Shown: positions 7,062-14,513 of the stretch, in pieces
Layout of the letters: every line of letters begins with the position of its first letter
Numbering within the stretch: the stretch's first letter is position 1
The notes under the pieces: model-generated
Database searches by the model: none
Seen by the model: the letters and a program-made list of their open reading frames with translations, nothing else
What the model was told of the DNA's origin: nothing
Translations under genes and position numbers: made by a program
Assembly: GCA_022710245.1 (NCBI GenBank)
Contig: JAKLHH010000021.1
Span: forward strand, 1 to 18,417
Length of the DNA stretch: 18,417 nt
DNA from: Myxococcota bacterium
Lineage (GTDB): Bacteria > Myxococcota > Polyangia > GCA-2747355 > JAKLHH01
Reading direction: 5' to 3'

Positions 7062-8642
7062 GTGGCCCGCACGCTCTCCTCAGCCCTGCTCCTCGTCGTG
7101 CTCGGCGGCTGCGCCGCGCCTCCCGCCCGCGCGCCCGAGCTCCGAGCTCCGCTGCCCCCCGCGTTGCCCCACGGCGGCGAGCGGGTGACGCGAAAGGCGG
7201 TGCTGGTCGGACCCGGCGGCCTCCAGATCACCCTCCTCGAGCTCGAGGGCAAGCGCACGCTGCTCCAGCTCCGCGGCACCGCGGGCGCGCTCGAGGGCCT
7301 GGTGCTCGAGCACCGCCAGGAGCTCGCCTGGAACAGGCTCCGCTACCTCACCACGGTGGACGGGAGCGACTGGGTCACCCTGGCGCGCGACGTGAGGAGC
7401 GGGGCGACCGCCGCCTTCCCGCTCGAGCTCGACGGGCGCGGCGTGCAGGTGACGGTCAATGAGACACGCTCCGCCGCCGTCCAGGCCGAGTCGCTGCTGC
7501 GCCTCCACCGTGAGCAGCTCGGCCGCATCGCGCGGCTGCGGCACTTCGATCGCGCGCGGCGCCAGCGGGAGATCGAGGCACGCATCCGCGAGAACCTGCA
7601 GAGCGCCCTCAAGGTCTGCGGCGCGAGGGCCCGGCTCGAGGTCTCCTGGCAGGGCGTCGCCGCCGCCACACTGTCCCAGCTGCGGCCGAACGACGCTCAC
7701 GGCTGCGGCGAGGTCCTCCACCAGCTCCGCAACGTCTGCCGGGACGAGTCTCCGCGGGCTTATCTCCGGGGGATCGACACCGTCCGCTGCCGGTTCGGAG
7801 CCACGGTGGCGGCGCGGCGCCTCGGCGCCACCCTCGAGCTCACCGCGATCCTGCAGAGCCACGGCGACAACCAGCAGAGAGGCTTCGAGGCGCTCCTCGG
7901 GCTTCCATCCACGGGCGGCAAGCCGCTCGCCGAGCTCATCCGGCTCGACCACACGGACGTCTGCCTGGCTGACGGGGGCCGCGCGATCATCATCGGCCCG
8001 CCGGGTGCTCCCTACTGGGGAGTCTCCTACGGGGACGGCAAGACCTTCACCAACGACGGCTCGCGGTACCGGCCCTCGCGGGGCTGGTTCTTCGATCCCC
8101 GCCACCTCAACAAGGAGAACAACGAGCAGCGTCGGGGCCTGGGCGATCTCCGCAATCACTCCCACGTGGACGTGGACCGGGGGCGGCAGACCTGCAGCCT
8201 CACCTGCGGCCATCGCGTCACCCCGCTCAAGCTCGCGAGCAGGGCGGAGACCGTGGCCACCGTCGAGCGGGCCGTCTTCAAGCCGCGGCCTCATCAGCGC
8301 GCGCCCTATGCGCTGGCCCGCGATCGGGCCGGCGTCTACTACTACGTGGACCGCAGCACCGAGGCGGGACGCGAGCGCGACTTCCGCGTCTTCCGCGGGC
8401 CGCGCGGCAAGGTGCGGCCGCTGAGGATGAAGGACATCGTCTCCGACTCCGAGGGGGACATCTTCGCCACCCGGGACGGCAAGCTGCGGCTCCTCCTCTC
8501 CAGCTCCGAGGCGCAGTGGGTCAGGGGCGCCCGGAGCCAGCCCCTGGTCGTGCTGCCGGTGGCGGAGAACTTCAGCCTGATCTACACCGAGCTCGGGGTC
8601 TACCTCGGCGAGCGGCTGGGCCTGCCCTGCGACGATCTCTAG
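7062..8642 (+). CDS. Large lipoprotein of unknown function
   Basis: 526 residues. The GTG at 7062 has GGGAGG at 7051-7056 and opens directly on a clean lipoprotein signal (RTLSSALLLVVLGG|C17). It is preferred to the in-frame ATG at 7005. The mature protein has a beta-rich N-terminal part, a helical basic segment (about 145-185: LLRLHREQLGRIARLRHFDR), then a middle region with several cysteines (VCGARARL, GCGEVLHQLRNVC, VRCRFG, DVCLADGG). The C-terminal part has CSLTCGH, PHQRAPYALARD and VYYYVDR. No catalytic motif or family is recognised. The C-terminal VYYYVDRS...RDFRVFRGPRG and EGDIFATRDGKLRLLL stretches read like beta-sheet repeats. It is divergent from the kinase gene (96 bp apart) and convergent with the caspase-fold gene. 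Confidence 0.78.
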   Translation: MARTLSSALLLVVLGGCAAPPARAPELRAPLPPALPHGGERVTRKAVLVGPGGLQITLLELEGKRTLLQLRGTAGALEGLVLEHRQELAWNRLRYLTTVDGSDWVTLARDVRSGATAAFPLELDGRGVQVTVNETRSAAVQAESLLRLHREQLGRIARLRHFDRARRQREIEARIRENLQSALKVCGARARLEVSWQGVAAATLSQLRPNDAHGCGEVLHQLRNVCRDESPRAYLRGIDTVRCRFGATVAARRLGATLELTAILQSHGDNQQRGFEALLGLPSTGGKPLAELIRLDHTDVCLADGGRAIIIGPPGAPYWGVSYGDGKTFTNDGSRYRPSRGWFFDPRHLNKENNEQRRGLGDLRNHSHVDVDRGRQTCSLTCGHRVTPLKLASRAETVATVERAVFKPRPHQRAPYALARDRAGVYYYVDRSTEAGRERDFRVFRGPRGKVRPLRMKDIVSDSEGDIFATRDGKLRLLLSSSEAQWVRGARSQPLVVLPVAENFSLIYTELGVYLGERLGLPCDDL

Positions 8643-8669
8643 AGGGGGCTTCCCGCTCGCGCTGCCAGA

Positions 8670-10631
8670 TCAGTACGCCGCCCCCACCCGGAAGCTGCCC
8701 CCGAGGAGCGCGTCGGTGGCGCCGAGCGGAGGCGCCGCGGAGGACGGCGACGAGCTGGAGGCGAGCGTGGGGGGCGCGAACGAGGAGAGCGAGACGCGCT
8801 GGTAGGTGAGGGCGGCCCGCGCGAAGAGCGGGCCCCAGCGGAGCGTGAGGCCCATCTGGGTGCCGACGCCGAAGGCGTTCGCCGCCAGGGTGCTCGCCTG
8901 CGCCTCGAGCGCGGGCAGCAGGTCGAGGGCGACGAGCGCGGCGAGGCAGAGGCGCCGCCGCGCGAGCAGCGGCTGGGCCACCTCGGCCAGGGTGAGCTTC
9001 AGGTTGGTGTAGCTTGCGCCCGCCGCCGCCGTCGACGAGGTGAAGCTGCTCACCTGGTAGGCGATCGCATGGGAGACGACGGGCGCCCAGCGCGAGCGAC
9101 GGGCACGCCAGCGGAAGCCGAGGCCGAGCTCGAAGGAGCGCAGCGCCGCGTGCTGGCCGGCGGCGCTGGTGCTCTCCAGGAAGAGGTACTGGAACCGGAG
9201 CCCGAGCCCGGCCACCCAGGCCAGGCGATGCCCGGCGAAGGGGTGGACGGCGCCGGCGAGCTCGAGGCCCGCGCCGCGCCGGCGGTAGTCCGTGCTGTGG
9301 TCCAGCTCGCGGACGCTGAGCGAGCGCTGCAGCAGCGCGAGGCCGAGCGCGCCCTCGATGATCAGCTCCCACGGCTGACGCGGTGGGTCCGCGCCGCCGG
9401 AGCGGGTCAGCGTCAGGGCGGGCTCCCGCGCGGCCGCCCCTGGCGCGCCGCGGCCGCCGAGCTGACGCAGCGCCTCCTCGTAGCTCCCCTGGGCGAAGGG
9501 CCGCTCGAAGATGTGGCTGAAGGCCTCGTGGCTCGCGCTCCGCCGCGGCCTCGCCGGCTCCGCCACCAGCGAGAGGTGGCGCTCGCCAGGCCGCGGGTCC
9601 ACCCGGTAGACGAGCGCGCGGCCGAGGTCGTGGACGTAGAGCCGCGCCAGCTCGGGGACCACGATCACCACCCGCGCGCCGCTGTGCAGGTCGGCGAGGC
9701 GGACCCCGCGAGCGTCCTCGATCAGGTAGCGGCCGGCGCGGCTGGCCGGGATGGTCAGCGAGGGGAAGCGCGAGGGGCGGACGCGAAAGAGCGCGCGATC
9801 GCCGTCGCCGTGCGGGGCGTGGACGAAGATGCGCGGACGGAAGCGCGCGTCGCCGATGGTCGCGTTGGCGACCTCGACGAAGCCGCGGAGCTCGTCGTAG
9901 CTGACCAGGCCGTCCCCGTCGAGGTCGGCGGCGCCGACCAGACCGGAGCGGACCTCGTGGCTGAAGATGCCCGCGTGGAGCACCTCCCACTCGTGGCTGC
10001 TCGAGGCCGCGGAGGTGGAGAGGATGAAGCCGGTGTTGGGGAAGCGCTCGACCAGCGTCGTGGCGTCGCCCCCGCCCCCGCCCCCGCCCGGCCGCACGAT
10101 GAAGTACGACTTGCAGGCGTCCACGATGACGTGGTTGCCCTCGGCGCGCGAGCGGCCGAGGAGGACGCCGAGGTCGCGGGCGGTGAAGCGCCCGTCGGCG
10201 AGCGCGAGGTGCCCCTGGCTCCGCACCACCTCGCCGTGGCCGCTGTAGATGAAGTAGAGCTGCGGCGCCTCGCCGCGGGCCCGCGCGGCGGCGATGCGGC
10301 CGAGGAGCTCCTCGGCGGCGGCGCGCACGTTGGCGCGGGTCGGGGGCCTCGCCTCGGGCAGCGGCCCGTGACGCCGTGCGCTCTCCGCGTCCGGCTCGAC
10401 GAGCAGGATCGACTGCCCGATGCGCATGAAGAGCTTGTGGAAGAGGATGGCGTCGTCGTCCGCGTAGAGGAGCGGGTCACTGCGGCGATCGATCGGCCGG
10501 CTCACCCCGATGACGAGCGCGAAGATGGTGGGACGTGCTGCCGGGGCGGGCGAGCTCGCCCCCGCCGGCCGCGGGAGGAGCAGGCCCCCGAGGACGAGCA
10601 GCACGAGCAGGCGCGATCGCCGGGATCGCAT
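8670..10631 (-). CDS. Secreted caspase-fold (C14-like) protein with EF-hand loop and C-terminal beta-barrel-like domain
   Basis: 653 residues. The ATG at 10631 lacks a clear ribosome site, but it opens directly on a signal peptide (about 1-25, RLLVLLVLGGLLLP). Residues about 33-260 are a caspase/metacaspase domain: FALVIGVSRP, YADDDAILFHKLF, YFIYSGHGE with catalytic His132, and VIVDACKSYF with catalytic Cys173. A run of seven glycines (182-188) follows the Cys loop. DLDGDGLVSYDE (236-247) is a canonical EF-hand loop. About 445-653 alternates aromatic and small residues in amphipathic strands (GLGLRFQYLFLES, RAALTYQRVSLSSF) and ends FRVGAAY, which resembles an outer-membrane barrel. C14 peptidases cut after Arg/Lys or Asp. 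The specificity here is unknown. The kinase gene lies close by, but no direct link is shown. Confidence 0.85.
   Translation of the reverse strand: MRSRRSRLLVLLVLGGLLLPRPAGASSPAPAARPTIFALVIGVSRPIDRRSDPLLYADDDAILFHKLFMRIGQSILLVEPDAESARRHGPLPEARPPTRANVRAAAEELLGRIAAARARGEAPQLYFIYSGHGEVVRSQGHLALADGRFTARDLGVLLGRSRAEGNHVIVDACKSYFIVRPGGGGGGGDATTLVERFPNTGFILSTSAASSSHEWEVLHAGIFSHEVRSGLVGAADLDGDGLVSYDELRGFVEVANATIGDARFRPRIFVHAPHGDGDRALFRVRPSRFPSLTIPASRAGRYLIEDARGVRLADLHSGARVVIVVPELARLYVHDLGRALVYRVDPRPGERHLSLVAEPARPRRSASHEAFSHIFERPFAQGSYEEALRQLGGRGAPGAAAREPALTLTRSGGADPPRQPWELIIEGALGLALLQRSLSVRELDHSTDYRRRGAGLELAGAVHPFAGHRLAWVAGLGLRFQYLFLESTSAAGQHAALRSFELGLGFRWRARRSRWAPVVSHAIAYQVSSFTSSTAAAGASYTNLKLTLAEVAQPLLARRRLCLAALVALDLLPALEAQASTLAANAFGVGTQMGLTLRWGPLFARAALTYQRVSLSSFAPPTLASSSSPSSAAPPLGATDALLGGSFRVGAAY
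10069..10089 (-). other. G-quadruplex-type G-run in the caspase gene
   Basis: On the coding strand three runs of five G and one of three G are separated by single C bases (complement 10069-10073, 10075-10079, 10081-10085, 10087-10089). They encode the glycine run just after the catalytic Cys173 loop. Four G-tracts with one-base loops fit a stable quadruplex. The repeat unit is six bases, so slippage would add or remove Gly pairs without breaking the frame. Confidence 0.6.
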
Positions 10632-10698
10632 GGGATCAACGATACCACGAGCGCTATCACCCCCGGCGCGCGCTTTGCGGGTCGGAGCGCGGCGCGGG

Positions 10699-11181
10699 TC
10701 AGTTGAGGTGGGTCGCGTCCCCGTCCGGCGTGGGCGAGCGGCGCACCTTGAGCGGGCGCAGCAGCGCCAGGCGCGCCCCGTCCACCTGCGCGCCGGTCTC
10801 GGGGAAGGCGAGCCCCGCCTCGCCGAGCTCGGGGGTGAAGAGGATCGCCTGGGCGCGGCCGTTGTACCCGAGCTGCACGAGCTGGTCCTCCTCGAAGCGC
10901 TGGCAACGCCGCTCGCAGCAGTCGAAGGACGAGGCGACCCGGTAGAGCCCCTCGGGCGGCAGCGGCTCCAGCGTCTCGGCCCAGGCCGGGTCGAGGAGCG
11001 TGGTCCCGCGCTCGTGAAAGACCGCGCGGTTCAGCCGCCAGGCGCGCGGCAGGTAGACGCCGGGCCCCGGGTCGCCGTGGTTGTGGTAGTAGACGAGCGC
11101 GCCCGCCGGGACGTGCTCGCCGAGGGGTTGCGTGGTCCGGTAGAGGCCGCAGGGTCGCGGCTGCCCCTCGCGCGCGCTCAC
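10699..11181 (-). CDS. Small cysteine-containing protein coupled to the DsbA-like gene
   Basis: 160 residues. Its GTG start (11179-11181) overlaps the TGA stop of the DsbA-like gene in a GTGA junction, and GAGGAG lies about five bases upstream, so translation is coupled. No signal peptide is visible, so if this start is right the protein is probably cytoplasmic. Motifs seen are LVYYHNHGDPGPGVYLPRAW, FHERGTTLLD and SSFDCCERRCQRFEED with C88, C89 and C93. C11 is near the start. The DCCxxRC motif resembles the DCCDETLDRC of its upstream partner. No family is recognised. It could be a partner or substrate of the oxidoreductase, which is inference. Confidence 0.7.
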   Translation of the reverse strand: MSAREGQPRPCGLYRTTQPLGEHVPAGALVYYHNHGDPGPGVYLPRAWRLNRAVFHERGTTLLDPAWAETLEPLPPEGLYRVASSFDCCERRCQRFEEDQLVQLGYNGRAQAILFTPELGEAGLAFPETGAQVDGARLALLRPLKVRRSPTPDGDATHLN

Positions 11182-12026
11182 CGGCGCTCCTCGTAGAGCT
11201 TGCCCGCGAGGCGGTCGCTCTCCTCCTCGAGCACGTCGCGCAGCGTGTCGTGATCGGGGCTCCCCTGGAAGCGCCGGCCGTTGATGAAGAGCGCCGGCGT
11301 CGACGAGACGCCGTTGCGCATCCCCTCCTTCTTCGCCTCCACCAGCAGCTCGCGGTTCTTCGCGTCGGCGAGCTCGCGGCGGAAGGCGGTGAGGTCGAGC
11401 CCGACCGAGGTCGCCCAGGCCGTGAGCTTCTCCACCGAGAAGCTGTCGAACTCGGCGAAGAGCTTGAGCGCGTACGGCCAGAAGCGCTTCAGCCTCGCCG
11501 CCGCGACCAGCGCGAGCCCGCCCTCGGCCGCGCCGGGGTGGCTGCGGATCGGGTAGGGGCGGAGCTGCACCTGCACCCTCCCCTTCAGCTCCGCGGTCGC
11601 GAGCGCGTGCAGCGTGGGCACCACCCGCTTGCAGAGCGGGCAGCGCGCGCAGGCGTAGACGACCACGCTCACCTTGCCCGCGCCGGCGGGCGGCGCCAGC
11701 GAGAGGTCGAAGGCCGCCCGCTTGCCGAGCGGCGTCATGCTGCGCGCGCGCTTCTCCACCGCCTCCTTCACCTTCGCCTCGTCCTGGCCGGCGGCGGCCC
11801 GGCGGCAGAGCTCGGTGCGCAGGCGGACCGCGAGGCGGCAGACGCGCTTCGCGGCCAGGCAGCGGTCGAGGGTCTCGTCGCAGCAGTCGTAGGGGTGGAT
11901 CGTGCGCTGCAGCTTCTCGACGAGCTGCCGCTGCGCCGCGGTGAGGCCGTCGCAGGGCCCCGCGGCGCGCGCGGCCGAGGGCGCGAGGAGCGCGGCGGCG
12001 AGGAGGACGCGGAGCACGGTGCGCAT
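11178..12026 (-). CDS. DsbA-like exported thiol-disulfide oxidoreductase
   Basis: 282 residues. The ATG at 12026 has GAGGTGA a few bases upstream. Residues 1-22 are a Sec signal (RVLLAAALLAPSAARA). The thioredoxin fold begins about 117. Its active site is C129-P-L-C132, with an extra cysteine three residues earlier (C126, CARCPLC). The cis-proline motif VSSTPALFINGRR (P244) marks DsbA/thioredoxin_4-like enzymes, as does the helical insert between them. The N-terminal 25-75 stretch is unusual: it has C25, C48, C49, C56, C63 and C74, including DCCDETLDRC. It acts in the periplasm on cysteines of exported proteins or as a reductant or isomerase. The redox direction is unknown. The gene overlaps and is co-translated with the small protein 10699-11181. 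Confidence 0.88.
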   Translation of the reverse strand: MRTVLRVLLAAALLAPSAARAAGPCDGLTAAQRQLVEKLQRTIHPYDCCDETLDRCLAAKRVCRLAVRLRTELCRRAAAGQDEAKVKEAVEKRARSMTPLGKRAAFDLSLAPPAGAGKVSVVVYACARCPLCKRVVPTLHALATAELKGRVQVQLRPYPIRSHPGAAEGGLALVAAARLKRFWPYALKLFAEFDSFSVEKLTAWATSVGLDLTAFRRELADAKNRELLVEAKKEGMRNGVSSTPALFINGRRFQGSPDHDTLRDVLEEESDRLAGKLYEERR

Positions 12027-12146
12027 CGGTCACCTCGATTGTTGGTCGCGGCCGCTCCGCCCGACTGCCCGACCTGGGCGGCGCCGCGCCTTCCCCCCGC
12101 GCCTCCTATGTAGCACCTCGACGCGGCCAGGAAAACGGGGATGGGC

Positions 12147-12192
12147 TATAGTAACGAACCCTGGCGCGAGCGAGCGAACGCCGGCGCCAGGG
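12147..12192 (+). promoter_or_regulatory. Putative -10 element and 9-bp hairpin in the thiolase leader
   Basis: TATAGT at 12147-12152 is a good -10 match, but I see no matching -35. A perfect inverted repeat CCCTGGCGC (12159-12167) and GCGCCAGGG (12184-12192) starts where the transcript should begin, with a 16-base loop. The ribosome site (12204-12212) and ATG (12215) follow. The mRNA would thus begin with a stem-loop, which could stabilise it. The stem is certain but the promoter is tentative. Confidence 0.45.
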
Positions 12193-12214
12193 CGCCGCCA
12201 CAAGGAGGAGGAGC

Positions 12215-13411
12215 ATGAGCGAGAGCAAGGTCGTCATCGTCGGGGCCGTGCGGACGCCGATCGGCGCCATCGGCGGGGGGCTGGCGGAGCTGCAGGCGCG
12301 GCCGCTCGCCACCGCGGCGATCAAGGCGCTCCTCGAGCGGAGCCGCGTGGACCCGAAGCAGGTCGAGTACACCTGCATCGGCTGGGTGATGCAGGACCCG
12401 CGCTCGCCGAACCTGGCCAAGGTGGCGGCCGAGCTCGCCGGGGTGCCGTCCTTCTCGCCGGGGACCACCCTGCACGAGAACTGCGCCTCGGGCGCGGCGG
12501 CGATCCACGACCTCTCGCGGCGGCTGCGCCTCGGCGAGTGCGCGCTCGGCGTCGCGGGCGGGGTCGAGTCGATGAGCAACGTCGCGCGCTACCTCTTCGC
12601 CGGGCGCACGCGCGGCCAGCTCTACGGCGACCTGACGCTGGTCGACGGGCTCTTCGGTGCGCTCACCGAGACCAACGTCGGCAAGGGCGAGCTGATGGGG
12701 CTGATGACCGAGCGGCTGGTGGAGCGCTACCACGTCGGCCGCGCCGAGCAGGACGAGATCGCGCTGCGCAGCCACAGGAGCGCGCTGGCGGCGTGGCAGG
12801 GCGGCTTCTTCGCCGACTACGTGGTCCCCGTCGAGGTGCCGCAGAAGAAGGGGCCGCCGAAGGTGGTGGCGCGCGACGAGGGGCCGAAGGACCTCACCGC
12901 GGAGCAGCTCGCCGCCGCGCGCCCCTACTTCAAGCCGGAGGGCGGCACCATCACGTCGCTCAACGCGAGCTCGCTCAACGACGGCGCGGCGATGGTGCTG
13001 CTCACCACCCTCGAGCGCGCCCGCGCGCTCGGCCTCGAGCCGCTCGCCGAGCTCTCCGCCTACGCGAACGTGGGCGTGCCGCGCGAGTTCATGGGCGAGG
13101 GCGCCTTCAAGGTGATCCCGCGGGTCCTCGAGCGCGCCGGGCTGCGCCTCGAGGAGGTCGACCTGGTGGAGATCAACGAGGCCTTCGCCGCCGTGGTCGC
13201 GGCCGCGTTCCACGAGCTACCCGCGCTCCGGCCCGAGCGCACCAACACCTGGGGGAGCGGCATCTCCCTCGGTCACCCGGTGGGCGCCACGGGCGCGCGG
13301 CAGATCGTCGACATGGTGCACCAGCTCCGCCGCCGCGACGCGCGCGTCGGGCTGACCAGCCGCTGCGTGGGAGGCGGCATCGGCAGCGCCGAGGTGCTGG
13401 TGCGCGTCTGA
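12215..13411 (+). CDS. Thiolase family protein (acetyl-CoA C-acyltransferase type)
   Basis: 398 residues, starting at an ATG with a very strong AAGGAGGAGG ribosome site. The thiolase active site is complete. Cys90 (NCASG) is the acyl-enzyme nucleophile. EINEAFA is the conserved loop. His354 in GHPVGATGAR binds the substrate. Cys384 (CVGGGIG) is the second catalytic cysteine. The length matches the ~390-residue family. The GISLGHPVGATG stretch lies between the PhbA-like and FadA-like forms, so whether it condenses acetyl-CoA or cleaves 3-ketoacyl-CoA cannot be decided. The mid-protein NVGKGELMGLMTERL segment is the usual thiolase lid region. It catalyses reversible transfer of an acyl group between CoA and acetyl-CoA in the cytoplasm. 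The gene is followed after 31 bases by a small lipoprotein gene with no obvious functional link. Confidence 0.9.
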   Translation: MSESKVVIVGAVRTPIGAIGGGLAELQARPLATAAIKALLERSRVDPKQVEYTCIGWVMQDPRSPNLAKVAAELAGVPSFSPGTTLHENCASGAAAIHDLSRRLRLGECALGVAGGVESMSNVARYLFAGRTRGQLYGDLTLVDGLFGALTETNVGKGELMGLMTERLVERYHVGRAEQDEIALRSHRSALAAWQGGFFADYVVPVEVPQKKGPPKVVARDEGPKDLTAEQLAAARPYFKPEGGTITSLNASSLNDGAAMVLLTTLERARALGLEPLAELSAYANVGVPREFMGEGAFKVIPRVLERAGLRLEEVDLVEINEAFAAVVAAAFHELPALRPERTNTWGSGISLGHPVGATGARQIVDMVHQLRRRDARVGLTSRCVGGGIGSAEVLVRV

Positions 13412-13442
13412 CCGTCTGACCGTTCTGACCGGAGGTGGTGCG

Positions 13443-13934
13443 ATGCGAGCGCTCCTCTGCGCGGGCCTGCTCCTCTGCGCCTGCGACGACAGCCACTCGT
13501 TGAGCTCGCCGGTGGTCCGCGTCGACCTCTCCGGCAAGCTGCCCGCGAGCCTGCAGCGCCGCCTGGCGGCCGCCGACGACAGCTACGAGTGCCGGCGGAG
13601 CGTGATGCTCGCCTCCGGCGACGCGCACCAGCGCTTCCGCGCCGTCTGGCGCGTCCTCGACGACGGCGGCTCGCGCTACGTGACGGCGGTCGAGCTCGAG
13701 GCGCAGGGCGAGACGAGCGGCGCCACGGCGCCGCAGGCGACCGCGCTGGTCGACGAGCTCGCCTTCCAGCGGCGCGGCAAGGACGTGGTCGCGGTGGTGC
13801 CGATGCGGATCAGCTGGAGCGCGAGCAAGGGCTGCGGGCGGGTGAGCGCCAGCACCTCCCTCGAGCTGCGCGGCGATGACCCCGGCTGCCGCGTGCCGCG
13901 GACCGGACCCGGCCGGCTCCTCGCGCCGAGGTAG
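13443..13934 (+). CDS. Small lipoprotein of unknown function
   Basis: 163 residues, starting at an ATG with GGAGG (13431-13435) ahead of it. The signal peptide RALLCAGLLLCA|C14 has a lipobox, with Asp at +2 and +3. The mature protein is short and beta-rich: VVRVDLSGKLPASL, YVTAVELEAQ, VVAVVPMRISWSAS, and SASTSLELRGDDPGCRVPR. Its cysteines (YECRR, GCGRVS, PGCRVP) are isolated. No family is recognised. It may be transcribed with the thiolase gene. The 3' end of the gene, including the stop codon, lies within a direct repeat. Confidence 0.7.
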   Translation: MRALLCAGLLLCACDDSHSLSSPVVRVDLSGKLPASLQRRLAAADDSYECRRSVMLASGDAHQRFRAVWRVLDDGGSRYVTAVELEAQGETSGATAPQATALVDELAFQRRGKDVVAVVPMRISWSASKGCGRVSASTSLELRGDDPGCRVPRTGPGRLLAPR

Positions 13935-14016
13935 CGGCGGGCGGCGCCACGCGCCCGCCCCGCACGACCGCCCGGCACGACCGCCCGGCCGGCTCCTCGC
14001 GCCGAGGTAGCGGCGG
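13908..14016. repeat. 33-bp direct repeat copying the lipoprotein gene's 3' end, plus a 13-bp tandem repeat
   Basis: The 33 bases at 13908-13940 recur exactly at 13984-14016. The first copy encodes the last residues and stop of the small lipoprotein. The second copy is untranslated. Between them a 13-bp unit (GCACGACCGCCCG) is repeated twice in tandem (13962-13974 and 13975-13987). A GC-rich hairpin (GCGGCC, loop CGC, GGCCGC at 14016-14030) ends next to the convergent nitroreductase stop. It looks like a local duplication in a convergent gene junction. Confidence 0.8.
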
Positions 14017-14030
14017 CGGCCCGCGGCCGC

Positions 14031-14513
14031 TCAGCCGTCGGCGGGCCAGCCGAGCGCGAGGAGCGCCACCACGCGCGTCGAGGCGGGGATGGCGAGCGCG
14101 GCGCGGACGCGCGCCTCGTCGACGGTGAGCGACCAGCCGCAGCGCAGCCCGAGCTCGGCGGCCTGCAGCAGCAGCTGGGCGAGCGCGATCGGCACGTCGA
14201 TCATCACGAAGGGCTGCTCGCGACGGATCCCCTTGATCAGCGCCTTGACGCCGCAGACCGCGAGGCAGAGGGGCGCCTCCTCCAGCGCGGGCGCGAGAGC
14301 GTCGGGCGCGGCGGCGGCGAGCGCCCGGCGACGCGCGGGCTCCCGCACGGCGACGAAGCGCCAGGTCTGCAGGTTGTCCGCCGAGGGCGCGACCCGGGCG
14401 GCGGCGACCAGGCCGCGCAGCTCGGGCTCGTCCACGCCGCGCGCGGCGAAGGGGCCGGGGTGGGCGCCCTCGGGGGCGAGCTGCTCGATGAGGCGGTGGA
14501 GGAGCGGGCTCAT
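14031..14513 (-). CDS. Nitroreductase-fold protein, second of a coupled pair
   Basis: 160 residues. The ATG at 14511-14513 overlaps the TGA of the gene before it in an ATGA junction, which suggests translational coupling. Residues 36-57 (VAARVAPSADNLQTWRFVAV) match the nitroreductase FMN-site motif APSAgNLQPWRFV. FVMIDVPIALAQLLLQAAELGLRCGWS matches the family's second motif, and the C-terminal RVVALLALGWPADG fits the family end. The N-terminal RRSVRxY part of the family is missing, so this protein is shorter than the usual ~200 residues. The family reduces nitro compounds, quinones or flavins with FMN and NAD(P)H. Here the substrate is unknown. It may form a mixed dimer with its neighbour. 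Confidence 0.78.
   Translation of the reverse strand: MSPLLHRLIEQLAPEGAHPGPFAARGVDEPELRGLVAAARVAPSADNLQTWRFVAVREPARRRALAAAAPDALAPALEEAPLCLAVCGVKALIKGIRREQPFVMIDVPIALAQLLLQAAELGLRCGWSLTVDEARVRAALAIPASTRVVALLALGWPADG

Noticed and set aside
9069..10706. 545-codon plus-strand frame over the caspase gene
   Set aside because: No motifs. The minus-strand frame has the His/Cys dyad, EF-hand and signal peptide.
13407..13431. Three copies of TCTGACCG just after the thiolase
   Set aside because: A short spaced repeat with periods 8 and 9 containing stop codons. Too small to call a functional element.
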